This document shows positions 17,559 to 25,751 of a DNA stretch of 64,000 nucleotides, piece after piece. Position numbers and translations under genes: made by a program. The first letter of the stretch is position 1. Every line of letters starts with the position of its first letter. The stretch lies in the NCBI GenBank assembly GCA_027482245.1, contig JAIXWG010000045.1:62001-126000 (forward strand), read 5' to 3'. The notes under the pieces were generated by a model, which was given only the letters and a program-made list of their open reading frames with translations, had not been told where the DNA came from and made no database searches. This DNA comes from Acetobacteraceae bacterium (lineage in GTDB: Bacteria; Pseudomonadota; Alphaproteobacteria; Acetobacterales; Acetobacteraceae).

Positions 17559-17591
17559 GAGAACCCGAAACCGGGCATTTGTGCCCTGAAA

Positions 17592-18284
17592 TCAGGCAGC
17601 GTCCGGCTGCGCCCGCGCCCCCGCCATGGCGATCCAGGTCCGCTCCGTCAGCCCGATATGGGCCCGTAGCGCCGCGGCCGCGCCGGCCGCATCGCCCCGC
17701 TGGATCGCGGTGACGATCGCCACATGTTCCTCATGCGACCGCCGCATCCGGTCCGGCGCCTCCAGCTGCGCCGCGCGGAAGGGCGCCAGGCGCCGCCGCG
17801 TCGCCGTCGCGATCTCCGCGAGGTAGCGGTTGTGCGACCCGGCATAGAGCAGGTGGTGGAAGGCGACATTGGCGGCGCGGTAGCCCGCCACGTCGCCATC
17901 CCGCACCATGGCGGCCATGCGGGCGATCTGCTGTTCCAGCCCGCGGCGTTCCTGCGGCGTCATCGCCATGGCGCAATGCGCCGCGGCCATCGCCTCCAGC
18001 TCCGCCATCACCACGAACATCTCCGCCAGCTGCGCGGCATCCGGCACGGCCACGACGCAGCCGCGCCGCGGCACCGATTGCACCAGGCCGGTCGGCGCCA
18101 GCTGCCGCAGCGCCTCCCGCACCGGGGTGCGGCTGACCGCGAACTGCGCGGCGAGCGACGCCTCGTCCAGCGCCGCGCCCGGCCTCAGCCGGCCCGCGAC
18201 GATGTCATCCGCCAGCTGCGCGGCAATGGCCTCCGACCGCGTCGGGCGCGGCTTCGGGGCGTTTCGGGGCGGGGTGGCGGGCAT
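17592..18284 (-). CDS. GntR-family regulator (FadR/FCD subfamily)
   Basis: A 230-residue regulator. An N-terminal winged helix-turn-helix spans residues ~18-82 (AIAAQLADDIVAGRLRPGA, LAAQFAVSRTPVREALRQL). The C-terminal all-helical FCD effector domain includes the metal-site pattern AYRAANVAFHHLLYAGSHN and HEEHVAIVTAIQRGD (the last His ligands). It is encoded immediately upstream of, and on the same strand as, the allophanate hydrolase operon, so it is the likely ligand-responsive repressor of that operon and perhaps of itself. Confidence 0.9.
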   Translation of the reverse strand: MPATPPRNAPKPRPTRSEAIAAQLADDIVAGRLRPGAALDEASLAAQFAVSRTPVREALRQLAPTGLVQSVPRRGCVVAVPDAAQLAEMFVVMAELEAMAAAHCAMAMTPQERRGLEQQIARMAAMVRDGDVAGYRAANVAFHHLLYAGSHNRYLAEIATATRRRLAPFRAAQLEAPDRMRRSHEEHVAIVTAIQRGDAAGAAAALRAHIGLTERTWIAMAGARAQPDAA

Positions 18285-18338
18285 GGCGCTTTCTGGCGCA
18301 GGGCCGCGCGCCGCGTCCAGCCCGATCAGCCCCCGCCT

Positions 18339-19391
18339 TCAGCGGAAGGGGAAGGGATACATCAGCCCGCCGCGCAGCCAGAGGTCGGACAGCCCCCGGT
18401 CGAGCCCGATCGGCGAGCCCTCCCCCAGGTTGCGGTCGAAGATCTCGGCATAGTTGCCGACCTGGCGGATCGCCTCCATCGCCCAGGTATCGGGCAGGCC
18501 CAGCGCCTGTCCGAGCCCGGGATCGAGGCCGAGCAGGAAGCGCGTCTCTGAATCCGCGGATTGCAGGGCGGTGTCGAGGTTGTCGCTGCGCATCTCCAGC
18601 TCCTCCGCCGCCACCAGCGCGTGCAGGGTCCAGGTCACGACCTGCCGCCAGCGATTGTCGTGGCCCGGCACGAAGGGGGTCAGCGGCTCCCGGCTCAGCC
18701 GTTCCGGCAGCACGACGGCGCTGGCGGGGTCCGGCAGGTCGGTCGCCTTCAGGGTCGCGAGCGCGGCGGCATCGGCGGAGACGCCATCGCAGTCACCGGC
18801 GCGGAAGGCGGTGATCAGCGCGGGGCCGCCCTGCGGCACCGGCACCAGCGTCAGGCCGACGCCCATGCGCCGCGCGGCGCTGTGCAGGATGGCCAGGCTG
18901 CCATCGACGGCCGGCGCTGCCACGCAGATGCGCTTTCCGTCCAGCTGCGCGAAGGCCGCGATGCCGGCATCGGCGCGCACCATCACGCCCTGGCCGTCGT
19001 AGAACAGCACCCCGGCCGGCACCAGGTTGCGCCCGGCATCGCGCAGCGCCGTCGCGGTCAGGTTGCTCGACAGGATATCGACCTCCGCCCGCTCCACCGA
19101 TTCGAGGCTGGCGGCCAGGCTCGGTGCCGTCACGAAGCGGACCTTGGCCGCATCGCCCAGCACGGCGGCGGCGACGGCGCGGCAGAAATCCGCGTCCAGC
19201 CCGCGCATCACGCCCTGCGCATCGGGGGCGGAGAAGCCGGGCAGCAGGCCGAAGACGCCGCAGCGCACCTCGCCCCGCTGGCGCACGCCATCCAGCACCG
19301 GGGTGGCGGGCTGGGCCCAGGCGGGTGGCGAGGCGGGTGTCACGGCGGCGATGCCGGCCATGGCGAGGAAACCGAGAAGGGCGCGGCGCAT
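18339..19391 (-). CDS. General amino-acid-type binding protein (AapJ-like)
   Basis: A 350-residue periplasmic binding protein. It has a signal peptide (MRRALLGFLAMAGIAAV...AWA) and the AapJ/BztA-type features: VRQRGEVRCGVFGLLPGFSAP near the mature start, GLDADFCRAVAAAVLGD, and WAMEAIRQVGNYAEIFDRNLG near the C-terminus. I prefer ATG 19391, which has GGAG 8 bases upstream, to the in-frame 19415. No aapQMP genes are nearby, so it either serves a distant permease or is an orphan. It is 28 bp downstream of the DUF4189 gene. Confidence 0.82.
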   Translation of the reverse strand: MRRALLGFLAMAGIAAVTPASPPAWAQPATPVLDGVRQRGEVRCGVFGLLPGFSAPDAQGVMRGLDADFCRAVAAAVLGDAAKVRFVTAPSLAASLESVERAEVDILSSNLTATALRDAGRNLVPAGVLFYDGQGVMVRADAGIAAFAQLDGKRICVAAPAVDGSLAILHSAARRMGVGLTLVPVPQGGPALITAFRAGDCDGVSADAAALATLKATDLPDPASAVVLPERLSREPLTPFVPGHDNRWRQVVTWTLHALVAAEELEMRSDNLDTALQSADSETRFLLGLDPGLGQALGLPDTWAMEAIRQVGNYAEIFDRNLGEGSPIGLDRGLSDLWLRGGLMYPFPFR

Positions 19392-19419
19392 GGCGGGGCT
19401 CCGGAGGGGGCGCATGGGA

Positions 19420-20271
19420 TCAGCAGCCCGAGATGGCGATGCGGCAGGTGATGCTGGAACTCGCGGCTTCCGCCAGGCGGCAGGTGTTCAGCGCCTGCGC
19501 CTCCGCCTGTTCGCGCGTCTGGCCGACGCCGCTGGCCAGGCGCCGCACTTGCACGGGCGGCGTGGTCAGCGCCTGCACCAGCGCGCCGCAGCCATTCGGG
19601 AAGTCCAGCGCCACGCGGCACTGGTTGCGCCCGGCCACCGCCTCGCAGGCGCGGATCGCGTCCATGTTGGCGGCCAGGCGGTCCGTCTTGCCGGAGGAGA
19701 AGCCGAAGGCGGTGGACGGCGGTTCCGCCGTGTAGATGAAGCCGAAGCGCCCCCGCACCGCGGCGGCCGTCGCCCCCGCCGGGGCGGAGGCCTGGATGGT
19801 GCTGCCGCTGGCGCAGCGGGCCAGGCAGGCATTCTGCAGGCTCTGCGGCTGGCTGTCGCAGGCGGTGCGGCAGGAAGGCGGCACGGCCGTCGCCGCCAGG
19901 CCGGGCGCGGGGCCGGACAGGCCGCGGAAGCAGGGGCCGGCTGCCGGGCCGGTGCCCTGGCCGCAGACATTCAGCGTGGGCGTCGCCCAGCGTTCCGCGG
20001 GGATGGCGATGCGCCAGGGCCCGCCATCCCGGCAGGACAGGTCCCAATAGGCCGTGCGCCGCGGGTCGAGCCCCGCCTGGAACAGCACCGTCACTTCCGC
20101 GCAGGCATAGCGGTTCTGCGTCAGCAGGCTGCGGAAGGCCTCCTTCCGCCCGGCCTCGTTGCGGGCCAGCAGCGCGTCATTGGTCGGGTTGCCGGTCTGC
20201 GCCCGGGCATCCGGCGCGCCAAGCGCCAGCAGGACGCCGAGCGCCAGCACCGCCGTTCGAAGAAGCCCCAT
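19420..20271 (-). CDS. Secreted Cys-rich protein with C-terminal DUF4189 domain
   Basis: A 283-residue exported protein of unknown function. A signal peptide occupies residues 1-24 (GLLRTAVLALGVLLALGAPDARA). The middle holds a cysteine-rich stretch (about ten Cys between residues 55 and 160) with no family that I recognise. The C-terminal ~95 residues (FGFIYTAEPPSTAFGFS, ANMDAIRACEAVAGRNQCRVAL) match the DUF4189 pattern of short repeats of disulphide-bonded periplasmic domains. I use the ATG at 20271; 20286 is also possible. It may be cotranscribed with the AapJ-like gene. Confidence 0.7.
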   Translation of the reverse strand: MGLLRTAVLALGVLLALGAPDARAQTGNPTNDALLARNEAGRKEAFRSLLTQNRYACAEVTVLFQAGLDPRRTAYWDLSCRDGGPWRIAIPAERWATPTLNVCGQGTGPAAGPCFRGLSGPAPGLAATAVPPSCRTACDSQPQSLQNACLARCASGSTIQASAPAGATAAAVRGRFGFIYTAEPPSTAFGFSSGKTDRLAANMDAIRACEAVAGRNQCRVALDFPNGCGALVQALTTPPVQVRRLASGVGQTREQAEAQALNTCRLAEAASSSITCRIAISGC

Positions 20272-20434
20272 GGCCCCGCCCCCCAAGACCGTTCCGCCTC
20301 CATCCTAGTGGGCGGGGGCCACCCGGCAAGGTGCCCCACGCGGAGCGTCCCAACATGCTGGACGCGGCGCGCCCCGCGCTTTAGGCCATGGACGGGGTCG
20401 AATACCGGCCCATGGATGCACGGAGCGGCACGGG

Positions 20435-21547
20435 ATGAAGACGCGCGCGGCGGTGGCCTTTGCGGCCGGCAAGCCCCTTCAGGTGATGGATGTGGAGATC
20501 GGCGGCCCCAAGGCCGGGGAGGTGCTGGTGGAGGTGAAGGCCACCGGTCTCTGCCACACCGACCTCTACACCCTGTCCGGCGCCGATCCCGAGGGCCTGT
20601 TCCCCGCCATCCTGGGGCATGAGGGCGCGGGAATCGTGCGGGAGGTCGGCGCGGGCGTCACCAGCGTGAAGCCCGGCGACCACGTGATCCCGCTCTACAC
20701 GCCGGAATGCCGGCAGTGCAAAACCTGCCTGAGCCAGCGCAGCAACCTCTGCACCGCCATCCGCGGCACCCAGGGCAAGGGCGTGATGCCCGACGGCACG
20801 TCCCGCTTCAGCTGCGACGGCGCCCCCGTCATGCACTACATGGGCTGCAGCACCTTCGCGAACTTCACCATCCTCCCCGAGATCGCGCTCGCGAAGGTGC
20901 GTGACGACGCGCCATTTGAAAAAATCTGCTACATCGGCTGCGGCGTGACGACGGGCATCGGCGCCGTCATCAACACGGCCAAGGTCTGGCCGGGCGCCAA
21001 TGTCGCGGTCTTCGGGCTGGGGGGCATCGGGCTGAACGTGATCCAGGGTGCCCGGATGGTGGGCGCCGACCGGATCATCGGCGTGGATTTGAACCCGGCG
21101 CGGGAGGACATGGCGCGGAAGTTCGGCATGACGGACTTCATCAACCCGAACGAAGTCGGCCACGACAAGGTCGTGCAGGCCATCGTGGACCTGACGGGCG
21201 GCGGCGCCGATTTCAGCTTCGAGTGCATCGGCAACGTGAAGGTCATGCGCCAGGCGCTGGAATGCACCCATCGCGGCTGGGGCGAGTCCATCATCATCGG
21301 TGTCGCCGGCGCGGGGCAGGAGATCTCCACCCGTCCCTTCCAGCTGGTGACGGGCCGTTCCTGGCGCGGCACGGCCTTCGGCGGCGCCCGCGGCCGGACC
21401 GACGTGCCGAAGATCGTGGACTGGTACATGCAGGGGAAGATCGACATCGACAGCCTGATCACCCATGTCATGCCCCTCGATGACATCAACCATGGCTTCG
21501 AGCTGATGGAGAAGGGCGAGTCCATTCGCTCCGTGGTCGTCTACTGA
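20435..21547 (+). CDS. frmA: S-(hydroxymethyl)glutathione dehydrogenase (class III alcohol dehydrogenase)
   Basis: A 370-residue zinc alcohol dehydrogenase that oxidises S-hydroxymethylglutathione (formaldehyde detoxification) and reduces S-nitrosoglutathione. Catalytic zinc ligands are Cys40, His62 (GHEGAG) and the Cys of YIGCGVTTG (about 170). Structural zinc cysteines are 92, 95, 98 and 106. The NAD-binding [13 protein letters not shown] is near 197. Length and motifs are standard for class III. GGAG lies about 10 bases before the ATG. It stands alone and divergent from the DUF4189 gene; the next gene starts 7 bp after its stop. Confidence 0.95.
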   Translation: MKTRAAVAFAAGKPLQVMDVEIGGPKAGEVLVEVKATGLCHTDLYTLSGADPEGLFPAILGHEGAGIVREVGAGVTSVKPGDHVIPLYTPECRQCKTCLSQRSNLCTAIRGTQGKGVMPDGTSRFSCDGAPVMHYMGCSTFANFTILPEIALAKVRDDAPFEKICYIGCGVTTGIGAVINTAKVWPGANVAVFGLGGIGLNVIQGARMVGADRIIGVDLNPAREDMARKFGMTDFINPNEVGHDKVVQAIVDLTGGGADFSFECIGNVKVMRQALECTHRGWGESIIIGVAGAGQEISTRPFQLVTGRSWRGTAFGGARGRTDVPKIVDWYMQGKIDIDSLITHVMPLDDINHGFELMEKGESIRSVVVY

Positions 21548-21554
21548 GGGTTCC

Positions 21555-23198
21555 ATGCTCCGCCTGACCGAGTTGAAACTGCCGCTGGATCATCCCGAAG
21601 GGGCCATCGAGGCGGCTTTGCGCGACAGGCTCGGCCTGGCGAAGGGGGAGCCGCGCTCCCTCTCCGTCGCCCGCCGCGCCTGGGATGCGCGCAAGCGGTC
21701 GGCGATCGAGCTTGTCTATTCCATCGACTTCGAGGTGGCGGACGAAGCCGCCCTGCTGCGCCGCTTCGCCAGCCACCCGGTCTATGGCCGCACCCTGGGG
21801 CCGACGCCCGATACCAGCTACCGGCACGTCGCCCGCGCGCCCGCGCATGTCCCGAAGCGCCCCGTCGTCATCGGCACCGGGCCCTGCGGGTTGTTCGCCG
21901 CGCTGATCCTGGCGGAGATGGGGTTCCGGCCGATCATCCTCGACCGCGGCAAGGTGGTGCGGGAACGCACCAAGGATACCTGGGCCCTGTGGCGCCGCGG
22001 CGTGCTGACGCCCGAGAGCAACGTGCAGTTCGGGGAGGGCGGCGCCGGCACCTTCTCCGACGGCAAGCTCTGGTCCGGCATCAAGGACCCGCAGCATCTC
22101 GGCCGGAAGGTCCTGACCGAATTCGTCGCGGCGGGCGCACCCGAAGAGATCCTTTTCGTCGCGAAGCCCCATATCGGCACCTTCCGCCTGGTGACGATGG
22201 TGGAGAGCATGCGCGCGAAGATCGAGGCGCTGGGCGGCGAATACCGCTTCGGCACCAAGGTCGTGGACTTCATCGTGGAAACTGGCCGCGACGGCCAGCG
22301 CCGCATGCGCGGCGTGGTCACCGAAGCCGGCGAGACGATCGAGACCGACCACGTCGTCCTCGCCATCGGCCACTCCGCCCGCGACACTTTTTCTCGAATT
22401 CATGCCGCGGGTGTCTTCGTCGAGGCCAAGCCCTTCTCGATCGGCGTGCGGATCGAGCATCCGCAATCCATCATCGACCGCGCACGCTTCGGCACCTTCG
22501 CGGGCAACCCCATCCTGGGTGCCGCCGACTACAAGCTGGTGCACCACTGCGGGAACGGCCGCAGCGTCTATTCCTTCTGCATGTGCCCGGGCGGCACCGT
22601 CGTCGCCGCCACCAGCGAACCCGGCCGCGTCGTGACCAATGGCATGAGCCAGTATTCCCGCGCCGAGCGGAACGCCAATGCCGGCATCGTCGTCGGCATC
22701 ACGCCGGAGGTGGACTATCCCGGCCATCCCCTCGCCGGCATCGACTTCCAGCGGCATTGGGAGGAACGCGCCTTCGTCGCCGGCGGCGGCACCTATGCCG
22801 CGCCCGGCCAGCGCGTCGGCGATTTCCTGGCAGGCCGCGCCTCCACCTCGCTCGGCGACGTCGTCCCCAGCTACAAGCCGGGCGTGACGCCGACCGACCT
22901 CTCCCTCTGCCTGCCCGACTTCGTCGTGGCGGCGATCCGGGAAGCGCTGCCCGCCTTCGGCCGCACCATCAAGGGCTTCGACCTGGAGGATGCGGTGATG
23001 ACGGGCGTCGAGACGCGCACCTCCTCCCCCATCCGCATCCGCCGCGACGCGACGATGCGCAGCATCAACACCCTCGGCCTCTACCCCGCCGGCGAAGGCG
23101 CGGGCTATGCGGGCGGCATCTTCTCCGCCGGCGTGGACGGCATCCGCGTGGCGGAGGCGGTGGGCCGGGACATGGCAGGATTGGCGGCCGCAGCTTGA
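21555..23198 (+). CDS. FAD-dependent dehydrogenase (COG2509-like)
   Basis: A 547-residue flavoprotein with an N-terminal ~90-residue domain (LRLTELKLPLDHPEGAIEAAL, RRAWDARKRSAIELVYSID). The FAD Rossmann motif PVVIGTGPCGLFAALILAEMG follows at about residues 103-122, then FGEGGAGTFSDGKLWSGI and a C-terminal FAD contact LYPAGEGAGYAGGIFSAG. This is the uncharacterised COG2509 dehydrogenase architecture. Its physiological substrate is unknown; links to tRNA or anaerobic metabolism proposed elsewhere cannot be tested here. Its TGA overlaps the TTG start of the next flavoprotein. Confidence 0.85.
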   Translation: MLRLTELKLPLDHPEGAIEAALRDRLGLAKGEPRSLSVARRAWDARKRSAIELVYSIDFEVADEAALLRRFASHPVYGRTLGPTPDTSYRHVARAPAHVPKRPVVIGTGPCGLFAALILAEMGFRPIILDRGKVVRERTKDTWALWRRGVLTPESNVQFGEGGAGTFSDGKLWSGIKDPQHLGRKVLTEFVAAGAPEEILFVAKPHIGTFRLVTMVESMRAKIEALGGEYRFGTKVVDFIVETGRDGQRRMRGVVTEAGETIETDHVVLAIGHSARDTFSRIHAAGVFVEAKPFSIGVRIEHPQSIIDRARFGTFAGNPILGAADYKLVHHCGNGRSVYSFCMCPGGTVVAATSEPGRVVTNGMSQYSRAERNANAGIVVGITPEVDYPGHPLAGIDFQRHWEERAFVAGGGTYAAPGQRVGDFLAGRASTSLGDVVPSYKPGVTPTDLSLCLPDFVVAAIREALPAFGRTIKGFDLEDAVMTGVETRTSSPIRIRRDATMRSINTLGLYPAGEGAGYAGGIFSAGVDGIRVAEAVGRDMAGLAAAA

Positions 23199-24370
23199 AG
23201 AATTTCGATGTCGTCGTGCTCGGCGCCGGTGCGGCGGGCCTGTTTGCCGCCATGCGCGCGGGGCAGCGTGGGCGGCGCGTGCTGCTGCTGGACCATGCGG
23301 AGGAGCCGGGGAAGAAGATCCTGATCTCCGGTGGCGGGCGCTGCAACTTCACCAACACGGGCTGCGTGCCGGACCGCTTTCTGTCGCAGAACCGGCACTT
23401 CGCGCGATCCGCCCTCGCCCGCTACACCCAGCACGACTTTCTCGAGCTTGTGCAGAAGCACCGGATCGCGTGGCACGAGAAGACGCTCGGACAACTCTTC
23501 TGCGACGGCTCCGCCCGCCAGATCGTCGCCATGCTGGTGCAGGAATGCGAGGCCGCGGGCGTCGATCTCCGCTGCCACACCCGCATCACCGGCGTCACGA
23601 AGGACACGGCATTCCGCATCGAGACGAGCGCCGGCACTTTCACCGCCGACAGTCTCATCATCGCCACCGGCAGCCTCTCCATCCCCAAGATGGGTGCGAC
23701 GGGCTTCGCGCATGATTTGGCGATGCAGTTCGGCCTGCCGCTGACGGAAATCCGCCCGGCCCTGGTCCCGCTCACCTTCGGCGAGGCGATGCTGGACCTC
23801 ATGCGCCCGCTCTCGGGCCTCGCGCTCGACAGCGTCGCCAAGGCCGGCAAGGCCGCGTTCCGGGAAGCGATGCTCTTCACCCATCGCGGCCTCTCCGGCC
23901 CCGCCATCCTCCAGGCCTCCTCCTACTGGCGCGAAGGCCAGCCGATCACCCTGGACCTCACGCCCGACCGCGACGCCACCGCGGTGCTGCTGGCTGGCAA
24001 GCGCGCCCGCCCGAAGGCGGAGGCCAAGACCATCCTCGGCGACCTCCTCCCCGCCCGCCTCGCCGCCGCCATGGCCGCGCTGCACCTGCCGCCCCGCACC
24101 ATCGGCGAGATCGGCGATGGCGACCTGCGGAAACTGGGCGCCCTGCTGAAGGCCTGGGCGCTGAAGCCCAGCGGGACGGAAGGCTACGCCAAGGCCGAGG
24201 TCACGCTGGGCGGCGTCGACACCGAGGCCCTCTCCTCCCAGACCATGATGGCCAAGGACGTGCCCGGCCTGTTCTTCATCGGCGAGGCGGTGGACGTGAC
24301 GGGCTGGCTCGGCGGCTACAATTTCCAATGGGCCTGGTCCTCCGGCTGGGCCGCCGGCGAGGCCGCGTAA
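23195..24370 (+). CDS. HI0933/BaiN-type flavoprotein
   Basis: A 391-residue NAD(P)/FAD-dependent oxidoreductase. It begins KNFDVVVLGAGAAGLFAAM, followed by the family hallmark ILISGGGRCNFTNTG (about residues 41-55), IATGSLSIPKMGATG, and the C-terminal FFIGEAVDVTGWLGGYNFQWAWSSG. The frame is open far upstream, but the protein must start at TTG 23195, which overlaps the previous stop (TTGA); no ATG or GTG gives an intact Rossmann fold. It is translationally coupled to the COG2509 protein. Substrate unknown. Confidence 0.87.
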   Translation: MKNFDVVVLGAGAAGLFAAMRAGQRGRRVLLLDHAEEPGKKILISGGGRCNFTNTGCVPDRFLSQNRHFARSALARYTQHDFLELVQKHRIAWHEKTLGQLFCDGSARQIVAMLVQECEAAGVDLRCHTRITGVTKDTAFRIETSAGTFTADSLIIATGSLSIPKMGATGFAHDLAMQFGLPLTEIRPALVPLTFGEAMLDLMRPLSGLALDSVAKAGKAAFREAMLFTHRGLSGPAILQASSYWREGQPITLDLTPDRDATAVLLAGKRARPKAEAKTILGDLLPARLAAAMAALHLPPRTIGEIGDGDLRKLGALLKAWALKPSGTEGYAKAEVTLGGVDTEALSSQTMMAKDVPGLFFIGEAVDVTGWLGGYNFQWAWSSGWAAGEAA

Positions 24371-24372
24371 CT

Positions 24373-24411
24373 CCCTCCCCCGCGCTTGCGGGGGAGGGTT
24401 GGGGTGGGGGT
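24373..24411 (+). repeat. 39-bp GC-rich palindromic repeat, copy 3
   Basis: Identical in the 39-bp core to copy 2. It begins 3 bp after the HI0933-type flavoprotein stop and precedes a gene on the same strand, so it sits between two tandem transcription units. It forms an 11-bp stem with a GCTT loop and a G-rich 3' tail. Confidence 0.85.
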
Positions 24412-24483
24412 CGGCGCCACACTGCTTGGCAGCACGGATAAACCATCCGAAGCTTCCCCGTCAGACACTCGGGGAACGCCACC

Positions 24484-25686
24484 ATGGCCAAGCGCGGCAT
24501 GCAGTTCGGGATCTTCCTGGCCCCCTTCCACCGCCTGGGCGACAACCCCACCCTCGCCATCTCCCGCGACATCGAGATGCTGGAATGGCTCGACCGCCTC
24601 GGCTTCGACGAGGCCTGGATCGGGGAGCACCATTCCGCGGGGTGGGAGACCATCGCCTCCCCCGAACTCATCATCGCCGCGGCGGCGGAGCGCACGAAGC
24701 ACATCCGCTTGGGCTCCGGCGTCACCTCCCTGCCCTACCACCACCCCTTCCTCGTGGCGCAGCGCTTCGTGCAGCTGGACCACATGACGAGGGGCCGCGC
24801 CATGCTGGGCTGCGGGCCGGGCGCGCTGGTGTCGGACGCCTACATGCTCGGCATCGATGCGACGACGCAGCGCCGGCGGATGGATGAGGCGCTGGAAGCC
24901 ATCATGGCCCTGCTCGCCTGCGACGGGCCGGTGACGCGCAAGACCGACTGGTTCGAGATGAAGGAGGCGCGGCTGCACCTCCGCCCCTATTCCGACCCGC
25001 ATTTCCCCATCGCGGTGGCCAGCACCCTGACCCCCGCCGGCCCCGCGACCGCGGGCAAGCATGGCGTCGGGATCCTGTCGCTCGGCGCCGGCATGCCAGG
25101 CGGCCCCGCGGCGCTGCCCGGCCAGTGGAAGATCGCGGAGGAAGCCGCCGCCGCCGCGGGCAAGACCATCAGCCGCCGCGACTGGCGCCTGGTGATGAAC
25201 GTCCATGTGGCGGAGACGGACGAACAGGCCATGGCCGATGTGCGCGTCGGCGAACGCCTGGAGACCGCGACATACTTCGAGGACGCGCTGGGCCGCCCGC
25301 CGGGCCGGTCCCAGGACCCGCTGACCGATGGCGTGAAGGCCGGCACCACCCTCGTCGGCTCTCCCGAAACCGTGGCGCGCGGCATCGAGAAGCTGGTCGA
25401 GGCCAGCGATGGCGGCTTCGGCGGCTTCATGTTCCGCGCCAATGACTGGGCGAACCGGGAACAGACCTGGCGCAGCTACGAACTCTTTGCGCGCTGGGTG
25501 ATGCCGCGCTTCCAGCAATCGCTCGATACCGTCCGCGGCTCCTACGAATGGGCCGTCGCCAACCGCAAGACGATCTTCAGCCCGAATGTCGAGGCGCTGC
25601 GGAAAGCCTTCACGGACCATGGCAGCGCGGTGCCCGAGAGCTTCGATGCGCGCGCTTCCGGGGCCCGTGACCTGAAGGTGCCATAG
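24484..25686 (+). CDS. Luciferase-like flavin-dependent monooxygenase (LLM class)
   Basis: A 400-residue TIM-barrel monooxygenase of the bacterial luciferase superfamily, using reduced FMN from a separate reductase. Typical segments are FGIFLAPFHRLGDNP at the start, GFDEAWIGEHHSAGWE (about residues 39-54), RIRLGSGVTSLPYHHP-like IRLGSGVTSLPYHHPFLVAQ (about 74-93) and TLVGSPETVARGIE near 288. The GEHH and YHHPF elements resemble limonene/alkane monooxygenase-like members. The substrate is unknown. It leads a three-gene run with a TctC-type receptor and a ThDP enzyme. Confidence 0.88.
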   Translation: MAKRGMQFGIFLAPFHRLGDNPTLAISRDIEMLEWLDRLGFDEAWIGEHHSAGWETIASPELIIAAAAERTKHIRLGSGVTSLPYHHPFLVAQRFVQLDHMTRGRAMLGCGPGALVSDAYMLGIDATTQRRRMDEALEAIMALLACDGPVTRKTDWFEMKEARLHLRPYSDPHFPIAVASTLTPAGPATAGKHGVGILSLGAGMPGGPAALPGQWKIAEEAAAAAGKTISRRDWRLVMNVHVAETDEQAMADVRVGERLETATYFEDALGRPPGRSQDPLTDGVKAGTTLVGSPETVARGIEKLVEASDGGFGGFMFRANDWANREQTWRSYELFARWVMPRFQQSLDTVRGSYEWAVANRKTIFSPNVEALRKAFTDHGSAVPESFDARASGARDLKVP

Positions 25687-25751
25687 CCCCTTCCCCCGCC
25701 GCGAAGTGGCATCCTAGGATACCAGCGCACCACGCCGGAGACCGCGCCCGC

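Noticed and set aside
21989-24370. A 793-codon version of the HI0933-type flavoprotein
   Set aside because: The N-terminal 400 residues are an Arg/His-rich out-of-frame reading of the COG2509 gene; the Rossmann fold begins at TTG 23195.
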